DNA of 64,000 bases from an uncultured Clostridium sp. (GCA_902490335.1 CABUDL010000005.1:31578-95577); one strand, 5' to 3'. Positions 8,733-18,783 are shown, counted from the stretch's first letter. Notes: generated from the sequence alone by a model not told the origin. Numbers and translations are program-made.

Positions 8733-9452
8733 ATGAATAATCAATGGCTGATGCGGACCCGCACCCTGCTGGGCGACCCTGCGATGGAACAACTGCAAAA
8801 CGCCACCGTCGCCGTCCTTGGACTGGGCGGCGTGGGAGGCGCTGCCGCCGAAGCGGTCTGCCGCATGGGTGTGGGACGGATGATTTTGATAGATAACGAC
8901 AGCATCGACAGCACCAACTGCAACCGGCAGTTGTTTGCCACCGCCCAAACGGTCGGGCAGAGCAAGTGCCTTGCCGCAAAGGAGCGGTTGCTCTCCATCA
9001 ACCCGGATTTGGAGCTTATTTGCCATCAGCAGTTTTTTCTCCCCGAAAATTACGACTTTCTGTTCGAGCAGCAGCCGGATTTGATTTTGGATGCCATCGA
9101 CACGGTGACCTCCAAGCTCTACCTTGCCCAGCAGTGCAGCCAGCGCGGCACCCTTCTGGTCAGCTGCCTTGGCACCGGAAACCGTCTGGACCCTTCCCTG
9201 CTGCGCTGGGGAGACATCTCCCAGACCTCCGGCTGCGGCTGTCCGCTTGCCCGTGTGATGCGCCGCGAGCTAAAAAAACGCGGCGTCCAGCGGCAGACGG
9301 TCGTTTATTCGGTGGAGCTGCCTGCTAAGACCACCGTCGGCGAGGCAGAAAACGGTCGACACAGCCCTGCCAGCTGCGCCTTTGTCCCGCCTGCTGCCGG
9401 TTATCTGCTGGCAAGCGTCGGCATCCGCCAGCTGCTGGGGATGATCCGCTAA
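8733..9452 (+). CDS. tcdA: tRNA threonylcarbamoyladenosine dehydratase TcdA
   Basis: 239 aa, a ThiF/MoeB/HesA-type E1-like enzyme. It uses ATP to cyclise t6A at position 37 of ANN-decoding tRNAs to ct6A. The nucleotide-binding VLGLGGVGGAAAE (about residues 28-40), the DxDxI(D)xxNxNRQ segment (about 53-66), SCLGTGNRLDPS and the C-terminal VPPAAGYLLAS are diagnostic. The ATG at 8733 follows AAAAGGAGGAAACC; a longer reading frame upstream runs into the 6S terminator and is rejected. TsaE and TsaB for the preceding t6A step are encoded at 50.4-51.5 kb. The next gene starts 33 bp downstream. Confidence 0.93.
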   Translation: MNNQWLMRTRTLLGDPAMEQLQNATVAVLGLGGVGGAAAEAVCRMGVGRMILIDNDSIDSTNCNRQLFATAQTVGQSKCLAAKERLLSINPDLELICHQQFFLPENYDFLFEQQPDLILDAIDTVTSKLYLAQQCSQRGTLLVSCLGTGNRLDPSLLRWGDISQTSGCGCPLARVMRRELKKRGVQRQTVVYSVELPAKTTVGEAENGRHSPASCAFVPPAAGYLLASVGIRQLLGMIR

Positions 9453-9485
9453 ACGACATCTGTCTTTGAGAAAGGAGCGCGCCCG

Positions 9486-10139
9486 ATGAAAGCTTTGCAT
9501 CGCATCTTTGGGGTGCTGACCTGTTTTCCTGTTGTTCTCAGCCTGCTGCTGTTGCCGCTGCTGCCCGAGCGCATCCCTGCCCACTACAATCTGTACGGTC
9601 AGGTGGACCGCTGGGGAAGTAGGTTGGAGGTTTTGCTGCTGCCGCTGTGCTGTCTGGTCGGCGGTCTAATCTGGAAGAGACTCATTCAAAAGATGTCCCT
9701 TACACAGCCGCAGAATCAAAAGCCGATGCTGGTTGCCGGTTGCTCGCTGCTGGCGGCTTTGGATGCCTTGTCCTGTGTCATTCTCTTTTTCTCCTTCTCC
9801 GCCGCAGATGTCCCGCAAACAGGACTCCTGCTGCCGCAGCTGCTCAATATCCTGCTGGGACTGTCGCTGTTGCCGCTGGGTACTGCCATGCCAAAGGTCA
9901 AACGCAACGGTGTCCTGGGTCTGCGCACCAAATGGAGCATGGCAAACGACCGCTGCTGGGAGCTTTGCCAGCGCGCCGGAGGAAAAAGCCTGCTGCTGAC
10001 CGGTGTACTGCTCATTGCCGGCAGCCTGCTAATCGGCAATCGGCTGTGGCTCAATCTCCTGCCTATTGCTCTACTTATCCTTGACGGAATTTTCTGTATC
10101 CTTTATTCCTACCGGGTCTGGAAAAAATACAGCAGCTAA
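9486..10139 (+). CDS. SdpI/YhfL-like integral membrane protein (DUF1648 domain)
   Basis: 217 aa with about six hydrophobic segments. The N-terminal PAHYNLYGQVDRWGS matches the DUF1648 signature, and KVKRNGVLGLRTKWSM with a following GGK is the SdpI-family motif (typically KIKxNxxxGIRTPWT). B. subtilis SdpI gives immunity to the SdpC toxin, but most homologues, including stand-alone ones like this, have no established role. No toxin-like gene is adjacent. The start follows AAAGGAGCGCGCCCG. A strong terminator follows. Confidence 0.8.
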   Translation: MKALHRIFGVLTCFPVVLSLLLLPLLPERIPAHYNLYGQVDRWGSRLEVLLLPLCCLVGGLIWKRLIQKMSLTQPQNQKPMLVAGCSLLAALDALSCVILFFSFSAADVPQTGLLLPQLLNILLGLSLLPLGTAMPKVKRNGVLGLRTKWSMANDRCWELCQRAGGKSLLLTGVLLIAGSLLIGNRLWLNLLPIALLILDGIFCILYSYRVWKKYSS

Positions 10140-10170
10140 AATTTTTCTTTTTCATAACCTTTCTGCATAA

Positions 10171-10215
10171 AAGAGCCATCCTTTGATCAAACTGACAAAG
10201 GATGGCTCTTTTTTT
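10171..10215 (+). terminator. Rho-independent terminator after the SdpI-like gene
   Basis: AAGAGCCATCCTTTG (10171-10185) pairs perfectly with CAAAGGATGGCTCTT (10196-10210), followed by a T-run. The next gene begins 17 bp later. Confidence 0.9.
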
Positions 10216-10231
10216 CTTGGGAGGTGAAGTC

Positions 10232-10570
10232 ATGCTGATAGTATACGGAGCGCTGATTGGCTTGCTCAACGGATTTTTCGGCTCGGGCGGCGGCATCCTT
10301 GCGGTCACCCTGCTGCAAAAGCAGGGCTTGCCCAGCCGTCAGGCGCACGCCACCAGTATTGCCATCATCCTTCCGCTGTCTCTGGTCAGTCTGGCGGTTT
10401 ACTACCTAAACGGCAATCTGGAGCTTTTGCAGGGTCTGCCTTTCTTTTTGCCTGCTCTGCTGGGTTCTGCCTGTGGCGCATGGGGACTGCAAAAAATCCC
10501 GGTGCCACTGCTCAAGCTGTTGTTTTCCCTATTGATTTTATACAGCGCCCTCCGGCTGGTGATGGGTTAA
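10232..10570 (+). CDS. TauE/SafE-type membrane protein, half-size, first of a pair
   Basis: 112 aa with about four transmembrane segments, only half the usual TauE/SafE (DUF81) length of about 250 aa. It carries the family's N-terminal signature NGFFGSGGGILAVTLL (about residues 9-24). The ATG at 10232 is preceded by GGGAGGTGAAGTC. Full-length relatives are anion or sulfite-type exporters built from two homologous halves. Here the second half is a separate gene 27 bp downstream, so the two products probably assemble together. The substrate is unknown. Confidence 0.8.
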   Translation: MLIVYGALIGLLNGFFGSGGGILAVTLLQKQGLPSRQAHATSIAIILPLSLVSLAVYYLNGNLELLQGLPFFLPALLGSACGAWGLQKIPVPLLKLLFSLLILYSALRLVMG

Positions 10571-10597
10571 ATCTGCTTGTGATGGGAGGTATCCTCG

Positions 10598-10993
10598 TTG
10601 ACCTTCAGTCTCTTTTCCTTTGCCGCTGTTTTTCTCTCCTCCGCCGTTGCTGCCATGGGATTGGGTGGTGGGACAATCCTGCTGCTGTACCTCTCCTTTT
10701 TTTCCACCCTCTCCCAGCCGCAGATGCAGTCGCTCAACCTGCTGCTCTTCCTGCCGGCTGCCGGTCTTTCCCTGTACTTCCATAGAAAAAACAAACTGAT
10801 TGACACCGCTGTTTTATCCCGCTGCATTCTTTCCGGTGCGGTGGGCGGCGTGGTCGGCAGCCTGATTTCCAATCGCATCGATCCACAGCTGCTGCGGCGC
10901 TTCTTCGGAATTTTTCTGCTGTGCATCGGTCTGCGGGAGGGATACCTTGCAGCCAAGCTGATTTGCAAAAACTTTTTCCACCGCAAAGCATAA
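10598..10993 (+). CDS. TauE/SafE-type membrane protein, half-size, second of a pair
   Basis: 131 aa with about four transmembrane segments and the second-repeat signature MGLGGGTILLLYL (about residues 20-32). Translation appears to start at the TTG at 10598, preceded by GGGAGG at 7 nt; no ATG fits. It ends in a basic tail (CKNFFHRKA). Together with the preceding gene it makes up one normal TauE/SafE length. The reading frames differ, and each gene has its own ribosome binding site, so this looks like a stable split rather than a recent frameshift. Confidence 0.8.
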   Translation: MTFSLFSFAAVFLSSAVAAMGLGGGTILLLYLSFFSTLSQPQMQSLNLLLFLPAAGLSLYFHRKNKLIDTAVLSRCILSGAVGGVVGSLISNRIDPQLLRRFFGIFLLCIGLREGYLAAKLICKNFFHRKA

Positions 10994-11052
10994 ACGGCAG
11001 CTGTCGGTGCAAAATACAGTCAGAGGAAACATTTTACCTACGAAAGGATTGA

Positions 11053-11859
11053 GTGATCACCATGAGTAACGGTTTTCAGAAATTTATCTCCGGCAAGGGC
11101 TTCTACCTTGCTCTGGCGGTGTGCCTTGCCGGTGCAGGCGCTGCTGCCTGGGTCGCAGTGGACAAGACTATCCAGAGCGTAGAACCAGCTCCTATGGCAG
11201 AAAAGCCGCAGCTGAAACAGGAGCAGCCGTATGAGCCTGCAAAAAAGCAGCCCGCCGCCGACACCCCCAGCGCACAGTCGGACGGCGACAGCTCCCCTTC
11301 CACCCAGTCACAGCAGCTGCAAATCACTGCCGAAGCGCCGGAGGAGGACCCATCCGCACAGGCATCCTCGCAGCCTTCCTCGCAGGAAAGCTCTTCCGAA
11401 GCACAGCAGCCTTCCTCACAGACCTGCGCCGAACCGAGCGAGCCGCAGCCTTCCTCCGGCTTTTCTCTTGAGCTGCCGGTCAGTGGTGCTGCCATCACCC
11501 CATTCAGCGGAGATATGCTGGTGAAAAATGAAACACTGGGCGACTGGCGCACCCACAACGGCATCGACATCCGCGCAGAAGCCGGAGAAGCGGTCCGGGC
11601 AGCCAGCGACGGCACCGTCACTGCCGTGCGCAACGACCCGATGTGGGGAAATGTTGTCGAGGTGACCAGCGGCGAATATGTGATGACCTATGCGGGACTT
11701 TCTGCGGACATCCTGGTTAAGATGGACCAGTCCATCCGCGCCGGCGAGCAGCTGGGCAGCGTCGGCGAAGTCCCCTGCGAACTCTCGATGGAGCCGCATC
11801 TGCATTTTGACGTCCGTTCCAACGGAGAATATGTCGATCCGGTCTCCCTTGCAAAATAG
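11053..11859 (+). CDS. M23 peptidase-domain protein, SpoIIQ-like
   Basis: 268 aa. One N-terminal membrane anchor (about residues 14-34) is followed by a Pro/Ser/Gln-rich linker of about 115 residues and an M23 (LytM) domain. The zinc ligands are present: HNGID (about residue 168) and HLHFD (about residue 247). This architecture fits SpoIIQ, the forespore protein that forms a channel with SpoIIIAH during engulfment; clostridial SpoIIQ often keeps the catalytic residues that B. subtilis lacks. A general cell-wall endopeptidase is the alternative. A GTG start at 11053 fits AAAGG; an ATG three codons later is possible. Confidence 0.7.
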   Translation: MITMSNGFQKFISGKGFYLALAVCLAGAGAAAWVAVDKTIQSVEPAPMAEKPQLKQEQPYEPAKKQPAADTPSAQSDGDSSPSTQSQQLQITAEAPEEDPSAQASSQPSSQESSSEAQQPSSQTCAEPSEPQPSSGFSLELPVSGAAITPFSGDMLVKNETLGDWRTHNGIDIRAEAGEAVRAASDGTVTAVRNDPMWGNVVEVTSGEYVMTYAGLSADILVKMDQSIRAGEQLGSVGEVPCELSMEPHLHFDVRSNGEYVDPVSLAK

Positions 11860-11873
11860 ACATCCCTCCTCTC

Positions 11874-11910
11874 AACACAAAAAGCTCCCCGATGGGGAGC
11901 TTTTTGTGTT
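11874..11910. terminator. Bidirectional terminator between the M23 gene and srtB
   Basis: A perfect 17-bp inverted repeat (11874-11890 and 11894-11910, core AAAAAGCTCCCC/GGGGAGCTTTTT) with a GAT loop serves the two convergent genes. Confidence 0.9.
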
Positions 11911-13053
11911 TTAAGCGTCGATGCTCGAATTGTATGCGATTGGATTGGAATGGGTGCTGATGGTGGTGGATGGAGTTCCGACCGGCACCAGCTTTGCCAT
12001 TACAACAAAACGCTGATTGTTGGTATTTCCATGTACACGGGTGCAGGTGGACAGGGTGACAATCTTGTCCTCGCTGGTCACCGGAACATTGTAGTTGGAC
12101 AGGCTCTTGGCTTTTGCCTCAGCAATCACCTTCTGGAAATCCTCCTGGCTCATCTGCGCATAGTTATAGCCGAAGTTCAGGTCGGTGTAGTAGGAAGCAA
12201 ACACCTGGAATACATAGTCCTGCTCGGTGGTGGAGAAGTAGACGAACGGATTCTCCTGCGCAAAATCGGTGTAGTTATAGGACATCACCAGCGAGAACAT
12301 CAGGTCGTTTGCCTGCATATTTGCCTGGGTTCTTGGCGTGTAGATGTTGTGCCAGTTGTGCCCATACAGGGTAGTGTTCTGCGAAAGCTCCGGGAAGGTA
12401 CACTCATAGTCCGCCCAGATTACACCGTCCTTGCTGTACTGCTTGTCATAACCCTTGCTCTCATAATAGGCATAGTTTTCTACGCCTGCTTTATAAACAA
12501 CCGGATAGTCCACGTTGGTGTTCGGGATGCGAATCCATCCGATGGTGTCATCGTTGTTGGTGGTCTTAAATTCAGCTGCCTTGGCTGCCAGCGATTCGGT
12601 TTCCAGCTGTGCGACCAGGTTAGCATTTTTGCCATCCCCGCTGGATTCCACTGTGCCCAGCAGCTCGTTGATGGCAATCAGGTCTACCAGCTGGGTCATG
12701 GTCGGCACCCGCTGGGATTTTGCACTCTGAAGCACCTGCTGCAGTGCCTGCTCGTCCTGGTCCAGCTCGGCTGTGTTCAGCGGATATTCCACCGAAGGCT
12801 GTGCCGGCTGCTGCACGACATCGCCTCCTCCGTTGCGGCTGAGCAAAAACCATCCGCCGCCCGCTACCACTGCGACTGCCAGAAGTCCGCACAGAATAAA
12901 GGGCAATTTCGACTTTTTCTTTGGCGGCATCCCGTCGTCATCGGGGGAAAATCCTCCGTAGTTGTCCGGCTTTGGAACCCCTGTCACATTGGAAAAATCC
13001 GATTCGGTATTTTTTTTCTTTCTGCTGCTGGATTGTCCGATTCTATCCTTCAT
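11911..13053 (-). CDS. srtB: Class B sortase
   Basis: 380 aa. A cytoplasmic basic region (PPKKKSK) precedes a single membrane anchor (about residues 50-70) and the sortase domain. Catalytic residues are visible: His in LYGHNW (about 231), Cys in TLSTC (about 336) and Arg in NQRFVV (about 347). The DTIGWIRIPNTNVDYPVV segment is typical of SrtB. Such enzymes anchor NPQTN- or SPKTG-like proteins to peptidoglycan; no substrate is encoded in this window. I chose the ATG at 13053 over a GTG six codons upstream because GAGGG lies before it. A TATAAT box is present at 13153-13148 upstream. Confidence 0.88.
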   Translation of the reverse strand: MKDRIGQSSSRKKKNTESDFSNVTGVPKPDNYGGFSPDDDGMPPKKKSKLPFILCGLLAVAVVAGGGWFLLSRNGGGDVVQQPAQPSVEYPLNTAELDQDEQALQQVLQSAKSQRVPTMTQLVDLIAINELLGTVESSGDGKNANLVAQLETESLAAKAAEFKTTNNDDTIGWIRIPNTNVDYPVVYKAGVENYAYYESKGYDKQYSKDGVIWADYECTFPELSQNTTLYGHNWHNIYTPRTQANMQANDLMFSLVMSYNYTDFAQENPFVYFSTTEQDYVFQVFASYYTDLNFGYNYAQMSQEDFQKVIAEAKAKSLSNYNVPVTSEDKIVTLSTCTRVHGNTNNQRFVVMAKLVPVGTPSTTISTHSNPIAYNSSIDA

Positions 13054-13246
13054 AAATGTTTCATCCCTCACTTATCATTTTCCCCGATGCTGCACAGCAT
13101 CCGGCATTTGCAGAACCATTCTCTGCTGTCGAAGTTTATTCCTGCCTATTATATCATAAAAAAGTACGTTTGTGGAAGATTCTCCAAAAATTTTTAAAGA
13201 TTCTTTCATATTATCTCGGCGCCGTTTTTCTGTTTTATACAAGAAA

Positions 13247-13278
13247 AAAGAGGACCGTTTGTGCATACGGTCCTCTTT
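13247..13278 (-). terminator. Terminator after the SurA-like lipoprotein gene
   Basis: AAAGAGGACCGT (13247-13258) pairs with ACGGTCCTCTTT (13267-13278), followed on the minus strand by a six-T run. Confidence 0.88.
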
Positions 13279-13285
13279 CCAGTCA

Positions 13286-14365
13286 TTAGCTGAGTTTGAG
13301 TTTGTTGATCTGATAGCGGTCTGCCGCTTTCTGATTCAGCTCATAGGATTCGTCCTGTGCCTGCTGCAGCAGATATTCCTCAAACGCCTCGTCCCTGAGC
13401 GCGTGCAGGATGGCAGTTTTGACATACTCATAATCGGTTAGGTCCTCGTTGATGTCGGTGGTTGCACCGATGGCAATCATGGTGTCGGTTTCTACCTTGA
13501 CCAGCTCACCCTGCTTCGCTTCCTTGAGAGCGCCGACGATGTCCGCATTCAGCGGAGTGGTGGCGGTATCCAGCAGTCGGTAGTTATTGGTGTTCATGTC
13601 GTATTCCTGACCGGCAGCCGCTGCATTCTGCTGCTTGTAGGTGTTGAGCACCTCGTTCCAGCTCTGTCCTGCATCCATGCCAATCTGTGCCTGAAGGTAG
13701 AAAGAGTTTGCATTGGTGTAAACGTTGCCGCGCTCGGTTTTATAAAACTCCTCGTAGGAAGCCTTATCCTCTTCGGTAGCGCCCTCCGGGATTTCCGGCT
13801 CTTCCGGGAAGCTGAAGGTCTGTACTGCCATCTTGATGTAGTTTTCCTCGTAGTAGCTGCGCAGCTCCTCCTCGCTGACCTCCTGCTCACCGCCCTGTGC
13901 ATACAGCGCGTCAAACAGTTTGTTCTTCATATAGGCAATCTGGTAGAGCAGCTCGATGGAGTTCTGCGAGATGCCGTTCTTTTCCAGATTTTCGCCATTT
14001 TGTCCATAGTAAGCCTCTGCCTGTTGGCGGCAGGTTTCCAGCTCCTCCGCTGTAAAGGAAAGCTTGTGCTCGTTAAACTCGCTGCACACTGCCATATTGC
14101 GTTTGGTTTCGTCCAGCGCTTTCTGCTGAATCCACTCCTTCGCATCGGTTCCCTCTACCTGCTGTTTGAGCACATCCTCCTCTGCATTCTCCACCAGAGT
14201 GGACGCCTGATAATAGCTTTGCAGCAGGTTGTTGATGTAAACGCCCGCAGGCATCTCCAGCTCACCCTTGTGCATAATCCAGTCTGTATCCGAGGAGCAC
14301 GCCGACATCGACAGCACCATCGCTCCGGTCAGCAGCACTGCTGCACATTTTTTCAGAAAATTCAT
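13286..14365 (-). CDS. SurA/PrsA-like lipoprotein, probable extracellular foldase
   Basis: 359 aa. A lipoprotein signal peptide with lipobox LSMSAC (Cys about residue 23) precedes a long alpha-helical region resembling the SurA N-terminal chaperone domain. A C-terminal part has spaced Lys/Gln-rich segments, but I see no clear parvulin catalytic motif. It would be lipidated by Lgt and act outside the membrane in protein folding. The ATG at 14365 follows AGGAGGATATTCGA. Its position directly after mfd is common in clostridia. Chaperone function is inferred; peptidyl-prolyl isomerase activity is uncertain. Confidence 0.7.
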   Translation of the reverse strand: MNFLKKCAAVLLTGAMVLSMSACSSDTDWIMHKGELEMPAGVYINNLLQSYYQASTLVENAEEDVLKQQVEGTDAKEWIQQKALDETKRNMAVCSEFNEHKLSFTAEELETCRQQAEAYYGQNGENLEKNGISQNSIELLYQIAYMKNKLFDALYAQGGEQEVSEEELRSYYEENYIKMAVQTFSFPEEPEIPEGATEEDKASYEEFYKTERGNVYTNANSFYLQAQIGMDAGQSWNEVLNTYKQQNAAAAGQEYDMNTNNYRLLDTATTPLNADIVGALKEAKQGELVKVETDTMIAIGATTDINEDLTDYEYVKTAILHALRDEAFEEYLLQQAQDESYELNQKAADRYQINKLKLS

Positions 14366-14536
14366 TCGAATATCCTCCTGTTATTTTACTTCCCGAACCC
14401 TGTATCGCGCAGGGCATGGATATTTCTTCGGGCAACACCCCGATATTATACACCCAAATGTCCAAAAAGTCCATGAATAAACTCTAAAAAGGGCTGGAAA
14501 CACCCCTGCCAAATTTATCATACACCGCTTTTGCTC

Positions 14537-17500
14537 TTACTTTGCAGCCGGAGTTTCTCCTGCCATCATGGTCAGTGCCAGGCGCATGGTGTCCACCGGC
14601 TTTTCTCCCTTTGCCACCTTCACAGCAAGGTAGGGCTTTGCGCCTGCGTTGAGCATCACCCTGCCCTTTAAGCCGGCTGCCAGACGGCTTGCCGCCTGCA
14701 TATCCACCGTCTCCGGGTAGAACAGCAGACTGTCGGTGCGCTGGGAGATTTCCCGGATGCCAAGTCCTGCCGCCATGTTGCGCAGCAGGGAAACATCCAC
14801 CAACCCTTTGACCGCGTCTGGCGGTGTGCCAAAGCGGTCGATCAGCTCGTCGATGATGTCGCTGGCATCCTTTTCGTTCTCCACCGAAGCAATCTTCTTG
14901 TAGATGTCGATGCGCTGCGGCAGGCTTTCGATGTAGTCCTCCGGGATGTGCGCGCCGATGCGGATGTCCACCAGACATTCGGTGTTCTGCACCTCGGGCT
15001 TTTCTCCCTTTGCCACTGCTACTGCTTCGGAGAGCATCTTTAGATACATCTCATAGCCGACTGCCTCCATGTGACCGTGCTGCTGCGCGCCCAGGATGTT
15101 GCCTGCACCGCGGATTTCCAAATCTCGCATGGCGATGCGGAAGCCCGAACCAAAGGTGGTAAACTCCCGGATGGCTTCCAGTCGCTTGGTGGCAACGTCG
15201 GTCAGCGCCTTGCCCTTGGTCACCGTCAGGTAGGCAAACGCTCTTCGGCTTGAGCGACCGACCCTGCCTCGAATCTGATACAGCTGCGACAGTCCCAGCC
15301 GGTCGGCATCCTCGATGATCAGGGTGTTGCAGTTGGAAACGTCCACGCCGGTTTCAATGATGGTGGTGCAGACCAGAATGTCGATTTCATGGTCGAGCAG
15401 CCGCTTCCACACCTTGGACAGCTGCTCCTCGCTCATCTTGCCGTGTGCCACCACCACCGTTGCATCCGGCAAAAACTGCTGGATGGTCGCAGCACACCGG
15501 TCGATGGTGTCCACCCGATTGTGCAGGTAGAATACCTGTCCGCCGCGGCGCAGCTCCTTGCTGATGGCCTGGACCAAAATCCCCCAGTCGTGCTCCATCA
15601 CATAGGTCTGCACCGGCTGGCGGTCCTGCGGCGCCTCCTCGATGGTGGACATATCCCGTATGCCCGACATCGCCATGTTCAGGGTGCGCGGGATCGGCGT
15701 TGCCGAAAGGGTCAGCACATCCACATTGTTGCGCATCTCCTTAAAGCTCTCCTTGTGCTTGACGCCAAAGCGCTGCTCCTCGTCGATGATGCACAATCCC
15801 AAGTCCTTAAATTTAACGTCCTTCTGCACCAGACGGTGGGTCCCCACCACAATGTCAATCTGTCCGCGGCGCAGCTCCTCCAGCACCTGCTCCTGCTCCC
15901 TTGGCGTGCGAAAGCGCGAGAGAATGTCCACCTTGACCGGAAAGCCCTCCATCCTCTTGCGGAAGGTCTGATAGTGCTGCCAGGCAAGGATGGTGGTCGG
16001 CACCAGCACCGCACACTGTTTGCCGTCCATCACACATTTGAAGGCGGCGCGGATGGCAACCTCGGTCTTTCCAAAGCCGACGTCCCCGCACAGCAGACGG
16101 TCCATCGGGGAGGGCTTTTCCATATCGTCCTTGATTTCCCGGATACAGCGCAGCTGGTCGTCGGTTTCGTCGTAGGGAAAGCGGCGCTCAAAGTCGTTCT
16201 GCCAGTCGGTGTCCGGTCCGAAGGCATAGCCCTGTGCCGCCTCCCGCTTGGCGTACAGCTTGATCAGCTCATCCGCCATATCCTTGACCGCTTTTTTGAC
16301 CCTTGCGCGGGTCTTTGCCCACTCGGCGGAGTTGAGCTTGTTGAGCTTGACCACGCTGTCCTCCTTGCCGCCGATGTACTTGGTGACAAGGTCCAGCTGG
16401 GTGACCGGCACAAACAGCATATCGCTGCCGGCATAGCGGATTTTGATGTAGTCCTTGACCACGCCGTGGATGTCGCGCTTGACGATTCCCTCAAAGATGC
16501 CGATTCCGTGGGAAACGTGCACCACATAGTCGCCCACATTCAAATCCGAAATATTTTTGATTCCGCCCTTTTTGGCTTTTGCCGGCTTTTTGCGGCTGCT
16601 GCCGGTTTTGGCATGGCTGATGACCGCCAGCTTCAGCTGCGGATACTCCATCCCCGCCGACAAAGTCCCTTCCAGCACATAGATTCTGCCTGGGTCGATG
16701 GAAGGAACATCCCGAACCAGTTGTGCCGAAAAGTCCTTCTGCAAATCCTCGGTCAGCGCCTGCGCTCCTCTGGGTGTGCCCGCAAAGATGACACAGCAAA
16801 AGCCGGTCTTCATGTAGTCCTCGATGTCATCCTTTAGGATGGCATATTCCCCGCTCCAGGTGGAAAGCTGCGATGCGCTCATCTGCACCAGCTCCCGCAC
16901 CGGCACATCACTGAGCGAGCGGGTAAAGGTGTCCATCATCACGCTTTGGCAGCGGCAGAATTTGCGGCACAGTTCGGTAAAATCATCATAGTAGACGCTG
17001 CACCCGCGGAACAGGATGCCCTGCTCCATCAGCATCTTGACATCCTCGTGGTGCTGCGCCATCGCATTGGCAAAATTTTCTTTGCAGCTGACCGGCTCGC
17101 ACAAAAACGCCAGCGCGTCCGCTTCAAAATAATCAAAGATGGTCTGCGGCTGGTACAAAATCGGCAGATACCGGTCGATGCTCACCGGATTCAGCCCGCC
17201 CTCCAGCCGCTCGATGTCCCGCTGCAGATGCTCCTTGACCTGCACACCCGCCTTACCCTTCTGCGCTGCCATCTGCTGGCGCAGAAGCTCGGCAAGCTTT
17301 TGCGGACTTTGGTAGAGCACCTCCCTTGCCGGAGGGATGGTGACCTGCTCGATGCTGTCCTGACGGCGCTGGGTATCCACCTGGAAGGTAGACATGGTGT
17401 CAATCTCATCGTCCCAGAACTCGATTCGCACCGGCTCGCTGCGGTCCGGCGGAAAGATGTCCAAAATGCCGCCGCGGCGTGCAAACTGGCAGATACCCTC

Positions 17501-18001
17501 CACCTGATCCCTGCACTGGTAACCCATTGCCACCAGCTTTTTGACCACCTGCTCCTGGTCGTAGCTGCCGTCCATGTCGATGGTCAAGATAGAATCTTTG
17601 AGCGTTTCCTTCGGGATGGTGCGCTCGCAGGCGGACTCCGCCGAAGCGACCACCACCCGGGCAGTTCCCTGCAGCAGTTCGCTGAGCACCCCTAATCGCT
17701 GATGCTCAAACTCGCCGGAGGCTCCGTCTACGTCCAGCAGCACATAGTCCCTTGCCGGAAAGTGCAGCACCCGCTCGCCGAGCAACACGCTCAGGTCCGC
17801 TGTAAAGCGAATCGCTGTGCTTTCGTCAGGCACGATGACCAGCGCGGGTTTGTCCAGCTGCGCTGCCAGCGAGGCGATGACATGGGTCTTGTGCGAAGCG
17901 GATGCCCCGCTGACCGAGACCGGCACCCTGCCCTGCTGCAATGCTTCCTTCATCTGGCGGTATTCCACCATTCCATCCATCAGTGTTAAAAACTGTTTCA
18001 T
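14537..18001 (-). CDS. mfd: Transcription-repair coupling factor Mfd
   Basis: 1154 aa, full family length. The UvrB-like N-terminal module is followed by the RNA-polymerase-interacting domain ([20 protein letters not shown], about residues 490-510). The RecG-like translocase has Walker [12 protein letters not shown] (about 636-646), the DEEQ box IIDEEQRFG (about 737) and the helicase motif [11 protein letters not shown]. The C-terminal D7 domain is present ([15 protein letters not shown]). Mfd removes stalled RNA polymerase from lesions and recruits UvrA. It lies 56 bp after pth and is probably cotranscribed with it, as in Bacillus, where fin lies between them; no fin gene is seen here. Confidence 0.97.
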   Translation of the reverse strand: MKQFLTLMDGMVEYRQMKEALQQGRVPVSVSGASASHKTHVIASLAAQLDKPALVIVPDESTAIRFTADLSVLLGERVLHFPARDYVLLDVDGASGEFEHQRLGVLSELLQGTARVVVASAESACERTIPKETLKDSILTIDMDGSYDQEQVVKKLVAMGYQCRDQVEGICQFARRGGILDIFPPDRSEPVRIEFWDDEIDTMSTFQVDTQRRQDSIEQVTIPPAREVLYQSPQKLAELLRQQMAAQKGKAGVQVKEHLQRDIERLEGGLNPVSIDRYLPILYQPQTIFDYFEADALAFLCEPVSCKENFANAMAQHHEDVKMLMEQGILFRGCSVYYDDFTELCRKFCRCQSVMMDTFTRSLSDVPVRELVQMSASQLSTWSGEYAILKDDIEDYMKTGFCCVIFAGTPRGAQALTEDLQKDFSAQLVRDVPSIDPGRIYVLEGTLSAGMEYPQLKLAVISHAKTGSSRKKPAKAKKGGIKNISDLNVGDYVVHVSHGIGIFEGIVKRDIHGVVKDYIKIRYAGSDMLFVPVTQLDLVTKYIGGKEDSVVKLNKLNSAEWAKTRARVKKAVKDMADELIKLYAKREAAQGYAFGPDTDWQNDFERRFPYDETDDQLRCIREIKDDMEKPSPMDRLLCGDVGFGKTEVAIRAAFKCVMDGKQCAVLVPTTILAWQHYQTFRKRMEGFPVKVDILSRFRTPREQEQVLEELRRGQIDIVVGTHRLVQKDVKFKDLGLCIIDEEQRFGVKHKESFKEMRNNVDVLTLSATPIPRTLNMAMSGIRDMSTIEEAPQDRQPVQTYVMEHDWGILVQAISKELRRGGQVFYLHNRVDTIDRCAATIQQFLPDATVVVAHGKMSEEQLSKVWKRLLDHEIDILVCTTIIETGVDVSNCNTLIIEDADRLGLSQLYQIRGRVGRSSRRAFAYLTVTKGKALTDVATKRLEAIREFTTFGSGFRIAMRDLEIRGAGNILGAQQHGHMEAVGYEMYLKMLSEAVAVAKGEKPEVQNTECLVDIRIGAHIPEDYIESLPQRIDIYKKIASVENEKDASDIIDELIDRFGTPPDAVKGLVDVSLLRNMAAGLGIREISQRTDSLLFYPETVDMQAASRLAAGLKGRVMLNAGAKPYLAVKVAKGEKPVDTMRLALTMMAGETPAAK

Positions 18002-18057
18002 TGTTCTTCACCCACCCTTCCCTGTTTTGTGTTATGCGTCGGTTATTCGCTTGATTC

Positions 18058-18684
18058 CTAGTTAAACAGATTCATCGCGCGGTCGATGTTGCCCTTGAGC
18101 ATCTCTCCCAGCGCCTGATAGCAGTGCTCATACACCTCTTCCAGGGTCTTCAGCTCCTCTGCGGAAAAATGTCCCAGCACCCACGCTGCCAAATCGTAGT
18201 CGGGATGCGGCTTTTTGCCCACACCCACCTTGATGCGCGGGAACTGGTCGCTCCCTGTCAAATAGATGATGCTCTTGATGCCGTTGTGTCCTCCGTCGCT
18301 TCCCTTGCGGCGGATGCGCATTTTGCCCACATCCAGCGAGATGTCGTCGAAGATGATGATGGTTTTTTCCGGCGGGATCTTATAAAATGCCGCTGCCTCC
18401 CGCACCGCTTCACCCGAGCTGTTCATATAGGTGGTCGGCTTGATAAGCATGACCTTTTTCCCTTCGATTTCACACATTCCGCACAAGGATTTAAATTTGA
18501 GCTGCTTGACCTTGCAGCCGGTCTTTTGTGCAATGTGGTCGATTGCCATAAATCCGGCGTTGTGCCGGGTGGTATCATATTTCGGCTCCGGGTTGCCCAG
18601 TCCTACCACCAAAAATTCCGGTGTGCCGGTCACCGTCGGAGTCGTATTCAGACTTTTCAGCTTTTCAAAAATATCGTACATCAT
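18058..18684 (-). CDS. pth: Peptidyl-tRNA hydrolase Pth
   Basis: 208 aa. It releases peptides from peptidyl-tRNA that dropped off ribosomes. Catalytic His in RHNAGFMAID, the conserved GLGNPEPKYDTTRHN, the Asp in FDDISLDVGKMRIR and the basic GSDGGHNGIKSI loop are all present. The first 15 or so residues form a short extension compared with E. coli Pth. The ATG at 18684 (or the adjacent one at 18681) follows AAAGGACAGGTGG. A frame open to 18816 exists but runs through a strong RNA hairpin and has no ribosome binding site, so I reject it. Confidence 0.95.
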   Translation of the reverse strand: MMYDIFEKLKSLNTTPTVTGTPEFLVVGLGNPEPKYDTTRHNAGFMAIDHIAQKTGCKVKQLKFKSLCGMCEIEGKKVMLIKPTTYMNSSGEAVREAAAFYKIPPEKTIIIFDDISLDVGKMRIRRKGSDGGHNGIKSIIYLTGSDQFPRIKVGVGKKPHPDYDLAAWVLGHFSAEELKTLEEVYEHCYQALGEMLKGNIDRAMNLFN

Positions 18685-18698
18685 CCACCTGTCCTTTC

Positions 18699-18783
18699 CC
18701 GACCCATTTTGGCAGGGTCGGCAACAGGGCAGGACAACCACAGACCTCCATCCTGCGATGGAGCGCCTGTGGTCAGCCTGCCC
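18699..18783 (-). other. Two consecutive strong hairpins in the pth leader
   Basis: The distal element is a three-segment stem: GGGCAGG/CCTGCCC (18727-18733/18777-18783), CCACAG/CTGTGG (18738-18743/18767-18772) and CTCCATC/GATGGAG (18746-18752/18757-18763) with a 4-nt loop. The proximal one pairs CCGACCC (18699-18705) with GGGTCGG (18715-18721) and ends 8 nt before the AAAGGACAGG ribosome binding site. Neither is followed by a T-run, so they are more likely a leader structure than terminators. The remaining gap 18784-18998 shows no gene I trust; a 41-codon minus-strand frame from about 18945 lacks a ribosome binding site. Confidence 0.6.
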
